Assembly (NCBI RefSeq): GCF_000316685.1
Contig: NC_019680.1
Span: forward strand, 118,501 to 182,500
From: Synechococcus sp. PCC 6312
Lineage (GTDB): Bacteria; Cyanobacteriota; Cyanobacteriia; Thermosynechococcales; Thermosynechococcaceae
Reading direction: 5' to 3'
Length of the DNA stretch: 64,000 nucleotides
Every line of letters starts with the position of its first letter. The first letter of the stretch is position 1. Positions 1-8,453 of this stretch are shown here, piece after piece. Both the position numbers and the translations under genes were made by a program. The notes beneath the pieces were generated by a model. It did not search any database and was not told the origin of the DNA. It was given only the letters and a program-made list of their open reading frames with translations.

Positions 1-257
1 GTACCTATCTCTGGCAAGGCCTGGCCAACATTCCGGGGGTACAATGCCTCACTTCAACCCCACCCTCATCGGGCCTGGTGACATTTCAACTGGAATCCGG
101 TAAACACGGGGCCTTAGTCGAATGGCTAGAAAATCAAGGCATTTTAGTCCGTCTTTTACTTTTTCCGAATTCTGTCCGGGCCTGTGTTCATTACATGAGT
201 TTATTGAAGGAATGCGATCAGTTAATTGGGGCTGTGGCTGAATTTACCCATGGTTAG
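1..257 (+). CDS. C-terminal end of a class V PLP-dependent aminotransferase / cysteine desulfurase-like protein (partial)
   Basis: The frame is open from base 3 to the TAG at 255-257 and encodes about 84 residues; the start lies outside the window. The segment GLVTFQLESGKHGALVEWL followed by a VRACVHYMS stretch and an LLKECDQLIGA helix resembles the small C-terminal domain of class V aminotransferases, including the cyanobacterial cysteine/cystine C-S lyase (C-DES) group. The conserved Arg in VRACVHY would be the carboxylate-binding residue in that family. The PLP lysine is not in the window, so substrate and subfamily cannot be decided. It converges with the histidine kinase gene, whose stop codon is immediately adjacent. 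Confidence 0.6.
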   Translation, partial: TYLWQGLANIPGVQCLTSTPPSSGLVTFQLESGKHGALVEWLENQGILVRLLLFPNSVRACVHYMSLLKECDQLIGAVAEFTHG

Positions 258-1532
258 TCAACCTGATTCATCCTTTTTAACCTTAAGTTTAATCAGAACT
301 CTAGTGCCTTCATCCTGATTGGAATAAATTTCTAAACGTCCCTGATGGGCAGCTAAGATGCGTTCTACAATCGCCAACCCCAGGCCAGTTCCCCCTGGTT
401 TCCGAGAATAAAAAGGTTGGGTTAGTTTGGGAATTTCAGTTGCGGGAATCGGTTCGCCCCAGTTTTGAATGGTGACGGTGACTTGTTGAGGATTTTGCTG
501 ATTGAAAGGAGGCGCGGGGTTGTTAACTTGAATCGTGCAAGTAATTGGCGTATGGGCTGGGGCTGCTTCACAGGCATTTTGAATCACATTAAAAAAAACC
601 TGTTTGAGCTTATCCCGATCTCCTTTAATCCAGACGGGCCGGGGGCCAACTCGCCATATGATCGAGCGTCCTTGGGCTTCTGGTAAATCCTCTAAAATAT
701 GTTGGATTTCCAGGCCCAGAAAATTCAAATCAAAGCAAGACTTATTTAAGGTTTGGGGTTTGGCATAGAGCAGAATTTCACTCAGGAGCATTTCTAAGCG
801 GTGGGCTTCCTCAAGGGCTAAGGTGAGGCGTTCTTGGGCAGCAGCGGGTAGGGCAAGCTTAAAAAAGTAATTCAGCCCCATTTTGATCGTAGTCAGGGGG
901 TTCCGTAATTCATGGACAATCATCGTGGCAAACTCGCCAATCGCGGCTAAACGGGCCTGCTCCACCAGTTGATGTTGGGCCTGTTGGAGATCTGCTGTTC
1001 GTTTTTCCACTTCCTCGGTCAAACGCTGATTAAAGTCCTGCTGGGCCTGGTAAAGCAAGTAGTTATCAATTGCCGTGGCGGCCCGTTCTGCAAAGAGCTT
1101 GACTGTTTCTACCTCGGTGGGGTGAAACGGGCGCGGCTGCATATTAAATGAGCAAATTGTCCCTATCACTTCCCCTTCCAGGGTACAAAGAGGCACACCT
1201 AAATAGGATAAATAGCCTTCGGGGAGTTCGCCAAATTCTGGTTGTTCCCGCACATCATTGACACAGAGGGGTTGGCGCGTTAAGACCACCGTATGGGTGA
1301 CAGTGCCGTAGAGATCACAAACGCGATCTTCAGGATCAAGGGGAAGGTTACTGGCAATTAATTGTTCCTCATTTTCCTTACAAAGAGTCACCACTGTCCA
1401 ATCCATCATCAGAAGCTCACTGACTCCGCAAGCAACGGCTTCTAAGTAACTGCTTAAGTCTTTGGTACGGCAACTGAGGGAAGCCAGAATTGAGAGAATT
1501 TTGTGACTTTTCTGCCAATGCTGATCAGTCAT
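258..1532 (-). CDS. GAF-domain sensor histidine kinase
   Basis: About 424 residues. An N-terminal GAF domain (about residues 15-165, ending near the AERAATAIDNYL helix) is followed by a coiled coil and a HisKA domain with the phospho-acceptor motif VHELRNPL, His at about residue 207. The HATPase domain has an N box (QVFFNVIQNACEAA) and a G2 box (GTGLGLAIVERIL). No membrane segment is seen, so it is probably cytosolic. I chose the ATG at 1532; GTG and TTG codons just upstream are possible. It lies 33 bp downstream of the response regulator gene on the same strand and is probably its cognate kinase. The signal is unknown. Confidence 0.85.
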   Translation of the reverse strand: MTDQHWQKSHKILSILASLSCRTKDLSSYLEAVACGVSELLMMDWTVVTLCKENEEQLIASNLPLDPEDRVCDLYGTVTHTVVLTRQPLCVNDVREQPEFGELPEGYLSYLGVPLCTLEGEVIGTICSFNMQPRPFHPTEVETVKLFAERAATAIDNYLLYQAQQDFNQRLTEEVEKRTADLQQAQHQLVEQARLAAIGEFATMIVHELRNPLTTIKMGLNYFFKLALPAAAQERLTLALEEAHRLEMLLSEILLYAKPQTLNKSCFDLNFLGLEIQHILEDLPEAQGRSIIWRVGPRPVWIKGDRDKLKQVFFNVIQNACEAAPAHTPITCTIQVNNPAPPFNQQNPQQVTVTIQNWGEPIPATEIPKLTQPFYSRKPGGTGLGLAIVERILAAHQGRLEIYSNQDEGTRVLIKLKVKKDESG

Positions 1533-1565
1533 CTCTACCACCAAACTGATGATTTATGACTAAAA

Positions 1566-2237
1566 TTATCGTAAGCTATAGCCCACACCCCGAATTGTTT
1601 GAATGAGTCGGGGTTGATTGGTTGATTCTAGCTTTAATCGTAGGTAGCGAATATACACTTCAATAATGTTTGAGTCGCCAATAAAATCATAACCCCAGAC
1701 TTGATTGAGAATTTGTTCACGGGTAAAGACCTGTCGCGGTCGGGATAATAAATAAGTCAGTAAATCAAACTCTTTGACGGTTAAATCTATGGGCCGTTGC
1801 TGCCGATACACTTCTCTGGTGCGTTGATTTACCCGTAAATCTTCAAACTCTAACCAATCCGATTCTTGGGGATGCTTTTGCCGTAAGCGGGCTCGAATCC
1901 TGGCTAAGAGTTCTTCAATGCTAAAGGGTTTAATCACATAATCATCGGCGCCCGCATCCAGGCCGGCAATCCGATCCGGAATATCGTCTCGCCCCGTTAA
2001 CATAATGACTGGCATGACATTCCCTGTTGCCCGCAGCCGCCGACAAATTTCTACCCCCGTTAAGCCGGGTAACATCCAATCGACAATCATTAAATCTAAC
2101 GGATGCTCACGGGCTAAAATTAATCCGGCCTGGCCATCATGACTGACCGTAATTTCATACCCCTCACTTTCAAGTTCCAACTGAATAAACCGAGCAATTT
2201 TGGGTTCGTCTTCAATCAGTAAAATCCTGCGGGTCAT
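1566..2237 (-). CDS. OmpR-family response regulator
   Basis: 223 residues with a receiver domain (acidic pocket E9-D10, phospho-acceptor Asp53 in MIVDWMLPG, Thr in MLTG, Lys in VIKPF). A C-terminal winged-helix DNA-binding domain follows, with the usual LTVKEFDLL and YIRYLRLKLE elements ending in IRGVGYSLR. The ATG at 2237 is preferred over the TTG at 2243 because GGAGG sits 9 nt upstream of it. It is first in a two-gene operon with the GAF kinase. An exact 11-bp tandem repeat lies in its leader, which is how autoregulation by this family often looks. Its target genes cannot be read from sequence. Confidence 0.88.
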   Translation of the reverse strand: MTRRILLIEDEPKIARFIQLELESEGYEITVSHDGQAGLILAREHPLDLMIVDWMLPGLTGVEICRRLRATGNVMPVIMLTGRDDIPDRIAGLDAGADDYVIKPFSIEELLARIRARLRQKHPQESDWLEFEDLRVNQRTREVYRQQRPIDLTVKEFDLLTYLLSRPRQVFTREQILNQVWGYDFIGDSNIIEVYIRYLRLKLESTNQPRLIQTIRGVGYSLR

Positions 2238-2248
2238 AGTCAAGAGCC

Positions 2249-2270
2249 TCCAGATTAACTCCAGATTAAC
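2249..2270. repeat. 11-bp exact tandem repeat in the response-regulator leader
   Basis: TCCAGATTAAC occurs twice head to tail (2249-2259 and 2260-2270), about 12 bp upstream of the response-regulator start. The 11-bp period equals one helical turn, the spacing of direct half-sites bound by OmpR-family dimers. On the transcribed strand it also duplicates a CTGGAG sequence that forms part of the ribosome-binding site. Function is inferred, not shown. Confidence 0.6.
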
Positions 2271-2471
2271 AGGACTGGCTGAGAGATGCCTGAGTTACTC
2301 GCAATTGTTAAAACTTTATAAAGCATCAATTTTTTCGGGAAATTCCCAGCCAATCCTCCAAATCTTCTCAGGACTTTCTCAGACGGAGACTCCATTCTGT
2401 GGCTATTGACTGTTGATTACATGACTACCTTCTCGAACTTCATGTTCATATTCTCAAAGGAGAATAACTTT

Positions 2472-3011
2472 ATGAACCTTTCAATTCTCGGTCGCATTAG
2501 TGCCGTAACCATCGCCGTTCTTTCCGTAAGCTCGATTGCGATTGCCTCTCCCATCGGAGGCCCCGGCCCCTCTCCCCGCCGGACAGTTCCCACCACGTCC
2601 ACACCTGCCTCCGTTTACTCTTCTTCCCTGCCCGCGGCTCAATTCCCCAAAATCACCGGCGCAACCATTTCTGGCAGTTCCCATGTGATTGGGATTTCTG
2701 GCAATGGGATGAGCTTGAGCAGTGTCAGCATTGGCCTGCCCCAGCAGATGGAGAGTTTTTCGGGGATTACGCTACAAAATAAATCTGGAGGGAATATCCC
2801 GGCCCAAGTCAACAAACAAGGGGATCGTCTGAACATTAGTTTTGATAGCCCGTTGAAGGCCGGTACCTCCTTTGATGTTCGGTTTAACAATGTGACGATG
2901 CGGACATCTGGGGGTGAAAGCTTGCCCTACCAAGTCAGTGTTGTCCAGGCCGGTTCTGAGGGCGATATTAGTATTGGCACAGCCTTAATTAGTGTCCCGG
3001 TTCGTAATTAA
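2472..3011 (+). CDS. Exported DUF2808-type protein
   Basis: 179 residues. A typical signal peptide (MNLSILGRISAVTIAVL..., likely cleavage after IAIA-S) is followed by a Pro/Ser/Thr-rich stretch and a beta-rich domain. The domain begins at FPKITGATISGS and ends in GTALISVP, a pattern I recognise from the cyanobacterial DUF2808 family of unknown function. The ATG at 2472 is supported by AAAGGAG about 9 nt upstream and by the signal peptide it creates; the frame is open further upstream. It diverges from the response regulator, so the two may share control elements in the intervening 230 bp. Probably periplasmic or cell-surface. Confidence 0.7.
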   Translation: MNLSILGRISAVTIAVLSVSSIAIASPIGGPGPSPRRTVPTTSTPASVYSSSLPAAQFPKITGATISGSSHVIGISGNGMSLSSVSIGLPQQMESFSGITLQNKSGGNIPAQVNKQGDRLNISFDSPLKAGTSFDVRFNNVTMRTSGGESLPYQVSVVQAGSEGDISIGTALISVPVRN

Positions 3012-3313
3012 TCGTTGGCTTGACCCTTCGTTAACATCCTCATCCTGAGTTAGGGGGATTTTCTAAAGCTGGTGTAACTCGGCCAAGTTTCAGATACCCC
3101 CTAGCTTTTGTGTAATTTTCAAGCCAAGATTCAGGCGATAACCCTACATCCTTATGCTGTTGCGGACTCACGACTCTGGAATCCCTTGCCAAGCCCTTAC
3201 CTCAAAAACAGATTGGGGAATGACCCAGCCCCTAGCCTCTGATTAAGCCAGGCCTTGTGAAAGAATAGGATGGTCAGGGGCAACCTCAGATATTAGGAAT
3301 TGGAACTGGATAC
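3012..3313. other. Intergenic region, 302 bp
   Basis: No convincing gene. A TAGGGGG arm near 3051 can pair with CCCCCTA at 3097-3103, followed by a short T-rich run. This is a possible but weak terminator for the DUF2808 gene because the loop is long. The region must also hold the csaB promoter, which I could not pin down. Confidence 0.4.
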
Positions 3314-4372
3314 TTGGGAAACGTCAAAGCTCACAGAACGGTTTTACTCTGCGGCTACTATGGGTTTGGTAATGGCGGCGATGAAGCACTTTTGGCAGTG
3401 TTATTACAACTATTGCCGGTGGACGTAACCCCAATTGTTTTATCAGCGAATGTATCCGAAACCCAGGCCCTGCATCGCGTTATGGCCGTGAATCGGCAAC
3501 AGTTCGGCCAATTACTCCAAACCATTCGCCAATGCCAGGGATTCATTTGGGGAGGGGGGAGTTTAATGCAAGATTCGACCAGTGTTATCAGTCCGCTCTA
3601 TTACGGTGGGTTAATGCTCTGGGCACAAATCTGGGGCTTAAAAACCGTGGCCTGGGCCCAGGGGATTGGACCATTGACCCGACCCTTTTCTCAATGGTGG
3701 ACGGCTTGGTTATTTTCCCGCTGCTCAGTGGTTACAGTCCGAGATTCCCAGTCGGCAGCTTGGTTGCAAAAACGTCAGATTTCCTATTCCCAGGCCCCCG
3801 ATCCCGTTTGGGCATTAACCACCATTGCCTATGCTGAAGAGTTGCCCGATCAACGGGTTGCCATTTGCTTACGTCCCCATGCTTCTTTAACACCGAGGGG
3901 ATTATCTCTTTTAACGGCGGCCTTGGTGGACTTTCAAAAAGCAACAGATACCTTCATTGTCCTCATCCCCTTCCAAAAATCCAAGGATGTTCCCCTGGCA
4001 ACACTCCTCCAGGCCCACCTTCCCAAAGTGAGTAAAACGGTCTATCTGGAAAATCCCCGTCAACTTAAAGGCTTTTTTGAGACGGTCGAAATGACCATTG
4101 CCATGCGTCTTCATGCTTTGATTATGGCGGCGGCGGCGGGATCCAAATGCTTTGCCCTCAGTTATGATCCCAAGGTACAGGCTCTGGCCAAAGAATTAAC
4201 CTTACCCCACTGGATTTTGCCCGATTTACCGAACACTGCCAGTGAAATGACCCAGGCCTGGTTAGACCTTTATACCCATGGGCAAGCCCTCTCTCCCAAA
4301 CGCATCCAAGGTATCTGCCAGGCCACCCAAGCCCATCAAAACGCGCTGAGTATTTTTCCCCAGGCCCACTAA
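3314..4372 (+). CDS. csaB: Polysaccharide pyruvyl transferase CsaB
   Basis: 352 residues. The N-terminal LLCGYYGFGNGGDEALL motif is diagnostic of CsaB/WcaK-type pyruvyl transferases. Further family marks are FIWGGGSLMQD, VAWAQGIGPL and, in the C-terminal half, AMRLHALIMAAAAG. The enzyme adds ketal pyruvate from phosphoenolpyruvate to cell-wall-linked polysaccharide, which in Bacillus and cyanobacteria helps anchor SLH-domain proteins. The start is a TTG at 3314 with little ribosome-binding sequence; no better start precedes the conserved motif. It is convergent with the HAD hydrolase gene. Confidence 0.88.
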   Translation: MGNVKAHRTVLLCGYYGFGNGGDEALLAVLLQLLPVDVTPIVLSANVSETQALHRVMAVNRQQFGQLLQTIRQCQGFIWGGGSLMQDSTSVISPLYYGGLMLWAQIWGLKTVAWAQGIGPLTRPFSQWWTAWLFSRCSVVTVRDSQSAAWLQKRQISYSQAPDPVWALTTIAYAEELPDQRVAICLRPHASLTPRGLSLLTAALVDFQKATDTFIVLIPFQKSKDVPLATLLQAHLPKVSKTVYLENPRQLKGFFETVEMTIAMRLHALIMAAAAGSKCFALSYDPKVQALAKELTLPHWILPDLPNTASEMTQAWLDLYTHGQALSPKRIQGICQATQAHQNALSIFPQAH

Positions 4373-4417
4373 AGTTCAATCAAGATAATCTTCAAGTCTT
4401 CACAGAATGATAAACGA

Positions 4418-5155
4418 TTACCCAACCTGAATCTCAGTTATTTCGGAAATGACGACATCAACCTCAGTGAGTTTTGGCGGTATTGACCAGCCCCACGCTA
4501 CGCCAATCATTCCAGCCGCTCCGGCTGCTCTCGCCATTTGCCCATCCACATCGGCATCTCCAATCATCAGCACATTTCCTGGACTCTCCCCTAATAATTC
4601 ACAGGCCTGGAGAAAAGGAGTTGGGTCGGGTTTGCTGGGCCCCTGATCTGTGCCTTTTTGGACTAGAAAATAATCGGCTAATTCGTATTTTTCTAGAAAG
4701 GCTTTAACATTCACGGTGACATCGGCCGACAACACCCCCAACTTTAATCCGGCTCCCTGTAAACGCTGCACCAATGCTAAAATTCCGGGAAATACGGGTG
4801 TATGGTCGGCTTTAACCTTCATAAAATGATCCACCTCGGCAAAGGCGGCCTGGGCAATCCGCAAAGACTCTAACCAACTCCGCCCCGTTTCGGCAATATA
4901 GGCCGCCGCGGCAATTAAGTTTTCTTGACGGGTTCCCACGGCCTGTAAACCACTGGGGTTGAGTCGGCCATTTTCCAGGCCAAAGGCTGATAATAGGGGG
5001 TCTTGGACTCCGGGAATTTGGGCATCAATGAAGCGGGCCCGCTTGGAGGTGATTGTTTTGAGATAATCTTCCGAATGAGCAAGAGTCCCATCCTTATCAA
5101 AAATAATGCCCGTAATTGAGGAAAACCGATGCCCAGCGCAGACAATATCAACCAT
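4418..5155 (-). CDS. HAD-superfamily hydrolase (phosphatase/phosphoglycolate phosphatase-like)
   Basis: About 245 residues. HAD motif I is IIFDKDGTLAHS (nucleophile Asp, acid/base Asp), motif II LGVLSAD, motif III the Lys of SKPDP, and motif IV VLMIGDADVDGQMARAAG. A helical cap lies between motifs I and II, as in subfamily IA. The substrate is not evident. The ATG at 5155 has GAGGGTGGGGAT just upstream; an ATG at 5179 in frame would add eight residues. It diverges from holA with about 46 bp between starts. Confidence 0.8.
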   Translation of the reverse strand: MVDIVCAGHRFSSITGIIFDKDGTLAHSEDYLKTITSKRARFIDAQIPGVQDPLLSAFGLENGRLNPSGLQAVGTRQENLIAAAAYIAETGRSWLESLRIAQAAFAEVDHFMKVKADHTPVFPGILALVQRLQGAGLKLGVLSADVTVNVKAFLEKYELADYFLVQKGTDQGPSKPDPTPFLQACELLGESPGNVLMIGDADVDGQMARAAGAAGMIGVAWGWSIPPKLTEVDVVISEITEIQVG

Positions 5156-5201
5156 ATCCCCACCCTCACAGTTCCCCATCTAGCATACCTTTTGGTCTAA
5201 A

Positions 5202-6200
5202 ATGCCAGTCTATTTTTATTGGGGCGAAGATAGCTACCGACTCCACCAGGCCTGTCAAGCCTTACGGGATAAACTTGTGGATCCGACCTGGGACAGTTTT
5301 AATTTTGAAAAGCTCTCTGGGGAACAATCGGACATCCTCATTCAAGCGATGACCCAGGCCCTCACGCCTCCCTTTGGCAGTGGACAACGACTGGTTTGGG
5401 TACAGGAAACTACGGTGGGGCAACGCTGCAGTGCCGAACTCTTAGCCGAATTAGAACGCACCCTGCCCCTGATCCCGGCCGAGTCCCATTTACTTTTAAC
5501 CAGTAGTGCTAAGCCCGATGGCCGCAGCAAAGCGGTTAAATTTCTCCAACAACAGGCCAAGTTTCTCGAATTTAGTTTGATCCCGGCCTGGAAAACCGAT
5601 GAGTTGGAGCAGCATATTAAAACGACGGCCAAGGGCCTGGGCCTGGAACTCACCTCAGAGGCAGTGGATTTACTTGTAGAAGCGGTGGGCAACGATACCC
5701 GGCAATTGGTGAATGAACTGGAAAAACTCCGGCTCTATGTCCCCCCTCAAATGACCATTACTGCCCAACACGTCCAAAATTTAGTCACGACCACCACCCA
5801 AAACAGCTTGGAATTGGCCAGCACGGTTCTGAAAGGGCAAGTCGGAAAATCCCTGGATCTCTTGGGCGACCTCTTACGCCAAAATGAACCACCCCTGCGT
5901 CTCCTCGCCAGTCTTACCCGTCAATTTCGGACGTGGTTATGGGTCAAACTCCTCAGCGATGCCCAAGAACGGGATCCGCAAGTCATTGCCAAAGCGGCGG
6001 AGATTGGCAACCCCAAGCGAGTCTATTTCCTCCAAAAAGAAGTTCAACCCCTCAGTCGCCAAAGCTTGGAACAGGCCCTCCCACTTCTATTGACGATGGA
6101 GCTACAACTCAAGCAGGGCAACGATCCCCAGATCACCTTACCGATGGGGATTATTCAACTGTGTCAGTGCTTTGGGAAGACTGGGCTGGGGCGGGATTAA
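5202..6200 (+). CDS. holA: DNA polymerase III subunit delta
   Basis: 332 residues, the usual length for HolA. The N-terminal MPVYFYWGEDSYRLHQACQ, the central EAVDLLVEAVGNDTRQLVNELEKL signature and the C-terminal LLRQNEPPLRLLASLTRQFR region are typical of the clamp-loader delta subunit. The protein opens the beta sliding clamp during replisome assembly. Its last 50 bp overlap, on the opposite strand, the 3' end of the downstream membrane-protein gene, so the two transcripts are antisense at their ends. Confidence 0.9.
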   Translation: MPVYFYWGEDSYRLHQACQALRDKLVDPTWDSFNFEKLSGEQSDILIQAMTQALTPPFGSGQRLVWVQETTVGQRCSAELLAELERTLPLIPAESHLLLTSSAKPDGRSKAVKFLQQQAKFLEFSLIPAWKTDELEQHIKTTAKGLGLELTSEAVDLLVEAVGNDTRQLVNELEKLRLYVPPQMTITAQHVQNLVTTTTQNSLELASTVLKGQVGKSLDLLGDLLRQNEPPLRLLASLTRQFRTWLWVKLLSDAQERDPQVIAKAAEIGNPKRVYFLQKEVQPLSRQSLEQALPLLLTMELQLKQGNDPQITLPMGIIQLCQCFGKTGLGRD

Positions 6201-6660
6201 GTTCTGGATTTTGCGACTCCATGCTCCCAGAATCAGGCGAACTATTGGCAGAGGCTAAGGATTCATTCCGGCGTTGATTGAGGGAACGGTGGGGGGTGGG
6301 CCGATTCCAGGTTTGCCAAGCGGCTTTGACTCCGGCCATGACGCTGCGGGTGGTAACACTGGCCTGGCGGACTTGTTGTTTGGCAGAGTCTAAGCTTTGA
6401 TCCACTTGCTTGACAACTCGGCCAGCACTTTGCACCCCTTCACTGATGTCATCAGTCAAATCACTAATTTCCAGGCCCGTCAAACGAATGGCTTCTAGGG
6501 TTGGGGGTAACTCTCGCCCGAGGGTATCAAACATTTTTTCCGCACTGCGGGCCGCCCGTCCCAATTCGGCTAATACGGGCAATGCCGCCAACAAGACCGC
6601 CGTTAAGCAGACCGCTACCAGCAGGAAAGAAAGGGCTAACCAGAAAATTGGTTCGGTCAC
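6151..6660 (-). CDS. Membrane-anchored DUF948-like protein
   Basis: 169 residues from a GTG start. One N-terminal membrane segment (about residues 5-30) is followed by an amphipathic helical region with sequences such as GLEISDLTDDISEGVQSAGRVVKQVDQ. That pattern resembles DUF948 proteins, which often sit beside YtxH proteins. The C-terminal 40 residues are Pro/Ser/Asn/Gln-rich and probably disordered. It is last in a co-directional set with the YtxH gene (18-bp gap) and the gene at 7038-7394. No function is known; the 3' end overlaps holA antisense by 50 bp. Confidence 0.7.
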   Translation of the reverse strand: MTEPIFWLALSFLLVAVCLTAVLLAALPVLAELGRAARSAEKMFDTLGRELPPTLEAIRLTGLEISDLTDDISEGVQSAGRVVKQVDQSLDSAKQQVRQASVTTRSVMAGVKAAWQTWNRPTPHRSLNQRRNESLASANSSPDSGSMESQNPELNPAPAQSSQSTDTVE

Positions 6661-6678
6661 AGCAATTGCCCCAGGCCC

Positions 6679-7035
6679 CTAAAGTTTAACCACTTCGTCG
6701 TCATCCAGCGTTTCATCCACATCGGGTTGTTCGAGGGCAGTTTGGAGGGCTTGCCGTTGTTGTTGGGAGACTTCCAGGCCATCTTGAATCGCTTCCCGCA
6801 GTCGTTCAAGAGTGTCATCCCAACTGACCCGGGCTGCTTCCGAAAGGCGATCCGTATGAATTTGCAAGCTATCGGCTAAATCTTCGACGAGTTCCGGGAG
6901 GGCATCCGCAGATTTCTTGAGCATAGAGCGGGTTTCTCGCCCAGAGCGGGGGGCTAACAAGACACCAACTAGGGCCCCAATCGCTGTTCCGACCAGAACG
7001 CCACCTAAGAAAAATCCAGAACGTTGATTAGCCAT
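6679..7035 (-). CDS. YtxH domain-containing small membrane protein
   Basis: 118 residues. The N-terminal glycine-rich hydrophobic segment GFFLGGVLVGTAIGALVGVLLAPRSGRETR is the hallmark of the YtxH (gas-vesicle-protein-like) family; it continues as an acidic amphipathic helix. The name does not imply gas vesicles. The gene begins 2 bp after the stop of the gene at 7038-7394, suggesting translational coupling. The DUF948-like gene downstream is the usual partner of YtxH in other bacteria, where such pairs are linked to envelope stress; a role here is inference. Confidence 0.78.
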   Translation of the reverse strand: MANQRSGFFLGGVLVGTAIGALVGVLLAPRSGRETRSMLKKSADALPELVEDLADSLQIHTDRLSEAARVSWDDTLERLREAIQDGLEVSQQQRQALQTALEQPDVDETLDDDEVVKL

Positions 7036-7037
7036 AA

Positions 7038-7394
7038 TTATCTTCCTCGTGGGGGTCTCCGGGATGTTCTAGGCGTGGGAATTGGGACAGAACGAAACCG
7101 AAATTGCCAAATCCGCTGGGCCTGGTTGAGCAGGGTCAGAGTTAATTTTAAGCGTTGCCAGGCCGAGGGTTTACCTTTGTCCCGCTTGAGATTTTGCCGT
7201 AGACCGCCCACACTAATCTGACCAATAATAATCACATTCGGAGCCTCGCCCAAAATATTATGGGTGTCTTGTTCCACCTGTATTAGGGTATCGGCAATCG
7301 CACGGATCATCACCCGGGCCTGGAGCAGTTGCCATGCCGTCAGCAGACATAGAAGGGCAATAAACAGATTACTGGCTAGGACAATTGTCACCAT
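7038..7394 (-). CDS. Small membrane protein of unknown function, first in the YtxH operon
   Basis: 118 residues. One hydrophobic segment (about residues 3-25), then a helix (LLQARVMIRAIADTLIQVEQDTHNIL), then a basic Arg/Pro-rich C-terminus (RTSRRPPRGR). I do not recognise the family beyond conserved cyanobacterial hypothetical proteins. It precedes the YtxH gene by only 2 bp and is very likely co-transcribed with it. The three small membrane proteins together may form one complex. Confidence 0.6.
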   Translation of the reverse strand: MVTIVLASNLFIALLCLLTAWQLLQARVMIRAIADTLIQVEQDTHNILGEAPNVIIIGQISVGGLRQNLKRDKGKPSAWQRLKLTLTLLNQAQRIWQFRFRSVPIPTPRTSRRPPRGR

Positions 7395-7510
7395 AACTGT
7401 CCCACAAGACTCAGAGCTAAGGGAAATGGACTTTACCGCTGATCATACCCCTCGGCCCTGAGGAATTGGTTAATTGAGAGATAAATTAAAGCTGAAGAAA
7501 TCTCCACCCG

Positions 7511-8449
7511 TTAAGCAGCATGTTGACGATACCAATCAATCGTATGTTTCAAGCCTTGCCGTAAATCCATCTGCGCTGTAAATCCAAACGCCGCCTTAGC
7601 CCGTTCCGTATCCAAACACCGCCGCGGTTGCCCATTGGGTTGATCCGGTTGCCAGACAATTTTGCCCTTGAATTCCATCAACTCGACAATTAACTCGACT
7701 AAATCCTTGATCGAAATCTCAAAGTTCGTCCCTAAATTCACCGGATCAGAGTCGTCATAGGCAAGGGTTCCCAGGACAATCCCCCGAGCCGCATCATCGC
7801 CATAAATAAATTCCCGCGTTGGACTGCCATCACCCCAAACAGGAAGGTCTGTATCACCCCGTAATTGGGCTTCATGGACTTTGCGAATTAGGGCCGGAAT
7901 CACATGGGAACTGCGGGGGTCAAAATTATCACCCGGCCCGTATAAGTTCACCGGCAAGAGATAAATCCCATTAAACCCATACTGTTGACGGTAGGCCTGG
8001 AGTTGAACTAAGAGAGCTTTTTTGGCCACCCCGTAGGGAGCATTGGTTTCTTCCGGATAGCCATCCCAAAGGTTTTCTTCCTTAAACGGCACGGGGGTAA
8101 ATTTCGGATAGGCGCAAATCGTCCCGACACAAACAAACTTCTTCACCCCGGCCTGGTATGCCGTATGGATCAGTTGCGTCCCCATGATCAGGTTGTCGTA
8201 AAAGAGTTCCCCTGGCTTTTCCCGATTCAGACCAATCCCGCCGACATGGGCCGCCAAGTGGATGACAATATCCTGATCCTGAACCACGGCCTGGCAAACT
8301 TCAAGAGAGCGCAAATCATAGTCTTTCGAGCGGGGAATCATGATCTTGCCTTTGCTCGCCCCGGCCTGGAGGAGTTGTTGCACTACCAATTGCCCGAGAA
8401 AGCCCGCGCCGCCGGTGACGAGAATTTTCTGGTCGGTTAAATCCAGCAT
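7511..8449 (-). CDS. fcl: GDP-L-fucose synthase
   Basis: 312 residues. It has the Rossmann motif [12 protein letters not shown] and the SDR catalytic Tyr-Lys pair in [11 protein letters not shown]. The segments [26 protein letters not shown] and [15 protein letters not shown] are typical of GDP-4-keto-6-deoxymannose epimerase/reductase. It converts the Gmd product to GDP-L-fucose with NADPH for surface polysaccharide or glycolipid. It follows gmd by 4 bp on the same strand, so the two final steps of the pathway are one operon. Confidence 0.93.
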   Translation of the reverse strand: MLDLTDQKILVTGGAGFLGQLVVQQLLQAGASKGKIMIPRSKDYDLRSLEVCQAVVQDQDIVIHLAAHVGGIGLNREKPGELFYDNLIMGTQLIHTAYQAGVKKFVCVGTICAYPKFTPVPFKEENLWDGYPEETNAPYGVAKKALLVQLQAYRQQYGFNGIYLLPVNLYGPGDNFDPRSSHVIPALIRKVHEAQLRGDTDLPVWGDGSPTREFIYGDDAARGIVLGTLAYDDSDPVNLGTNFEISIKDLVELIVELMEFKGKIVWQPDQPNGQPRRCLDTERAKAAFGFTAQMDLRQGLKHTIDWYRQHAA

Positions 8450-8453
8450 AAAT

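Noticed and set aside
6679..7035. Gas-vesicle function for the YtxH protein
   Set aside because: YtxH is only named for distant similarity to GvpP; no other gvp gene is present.
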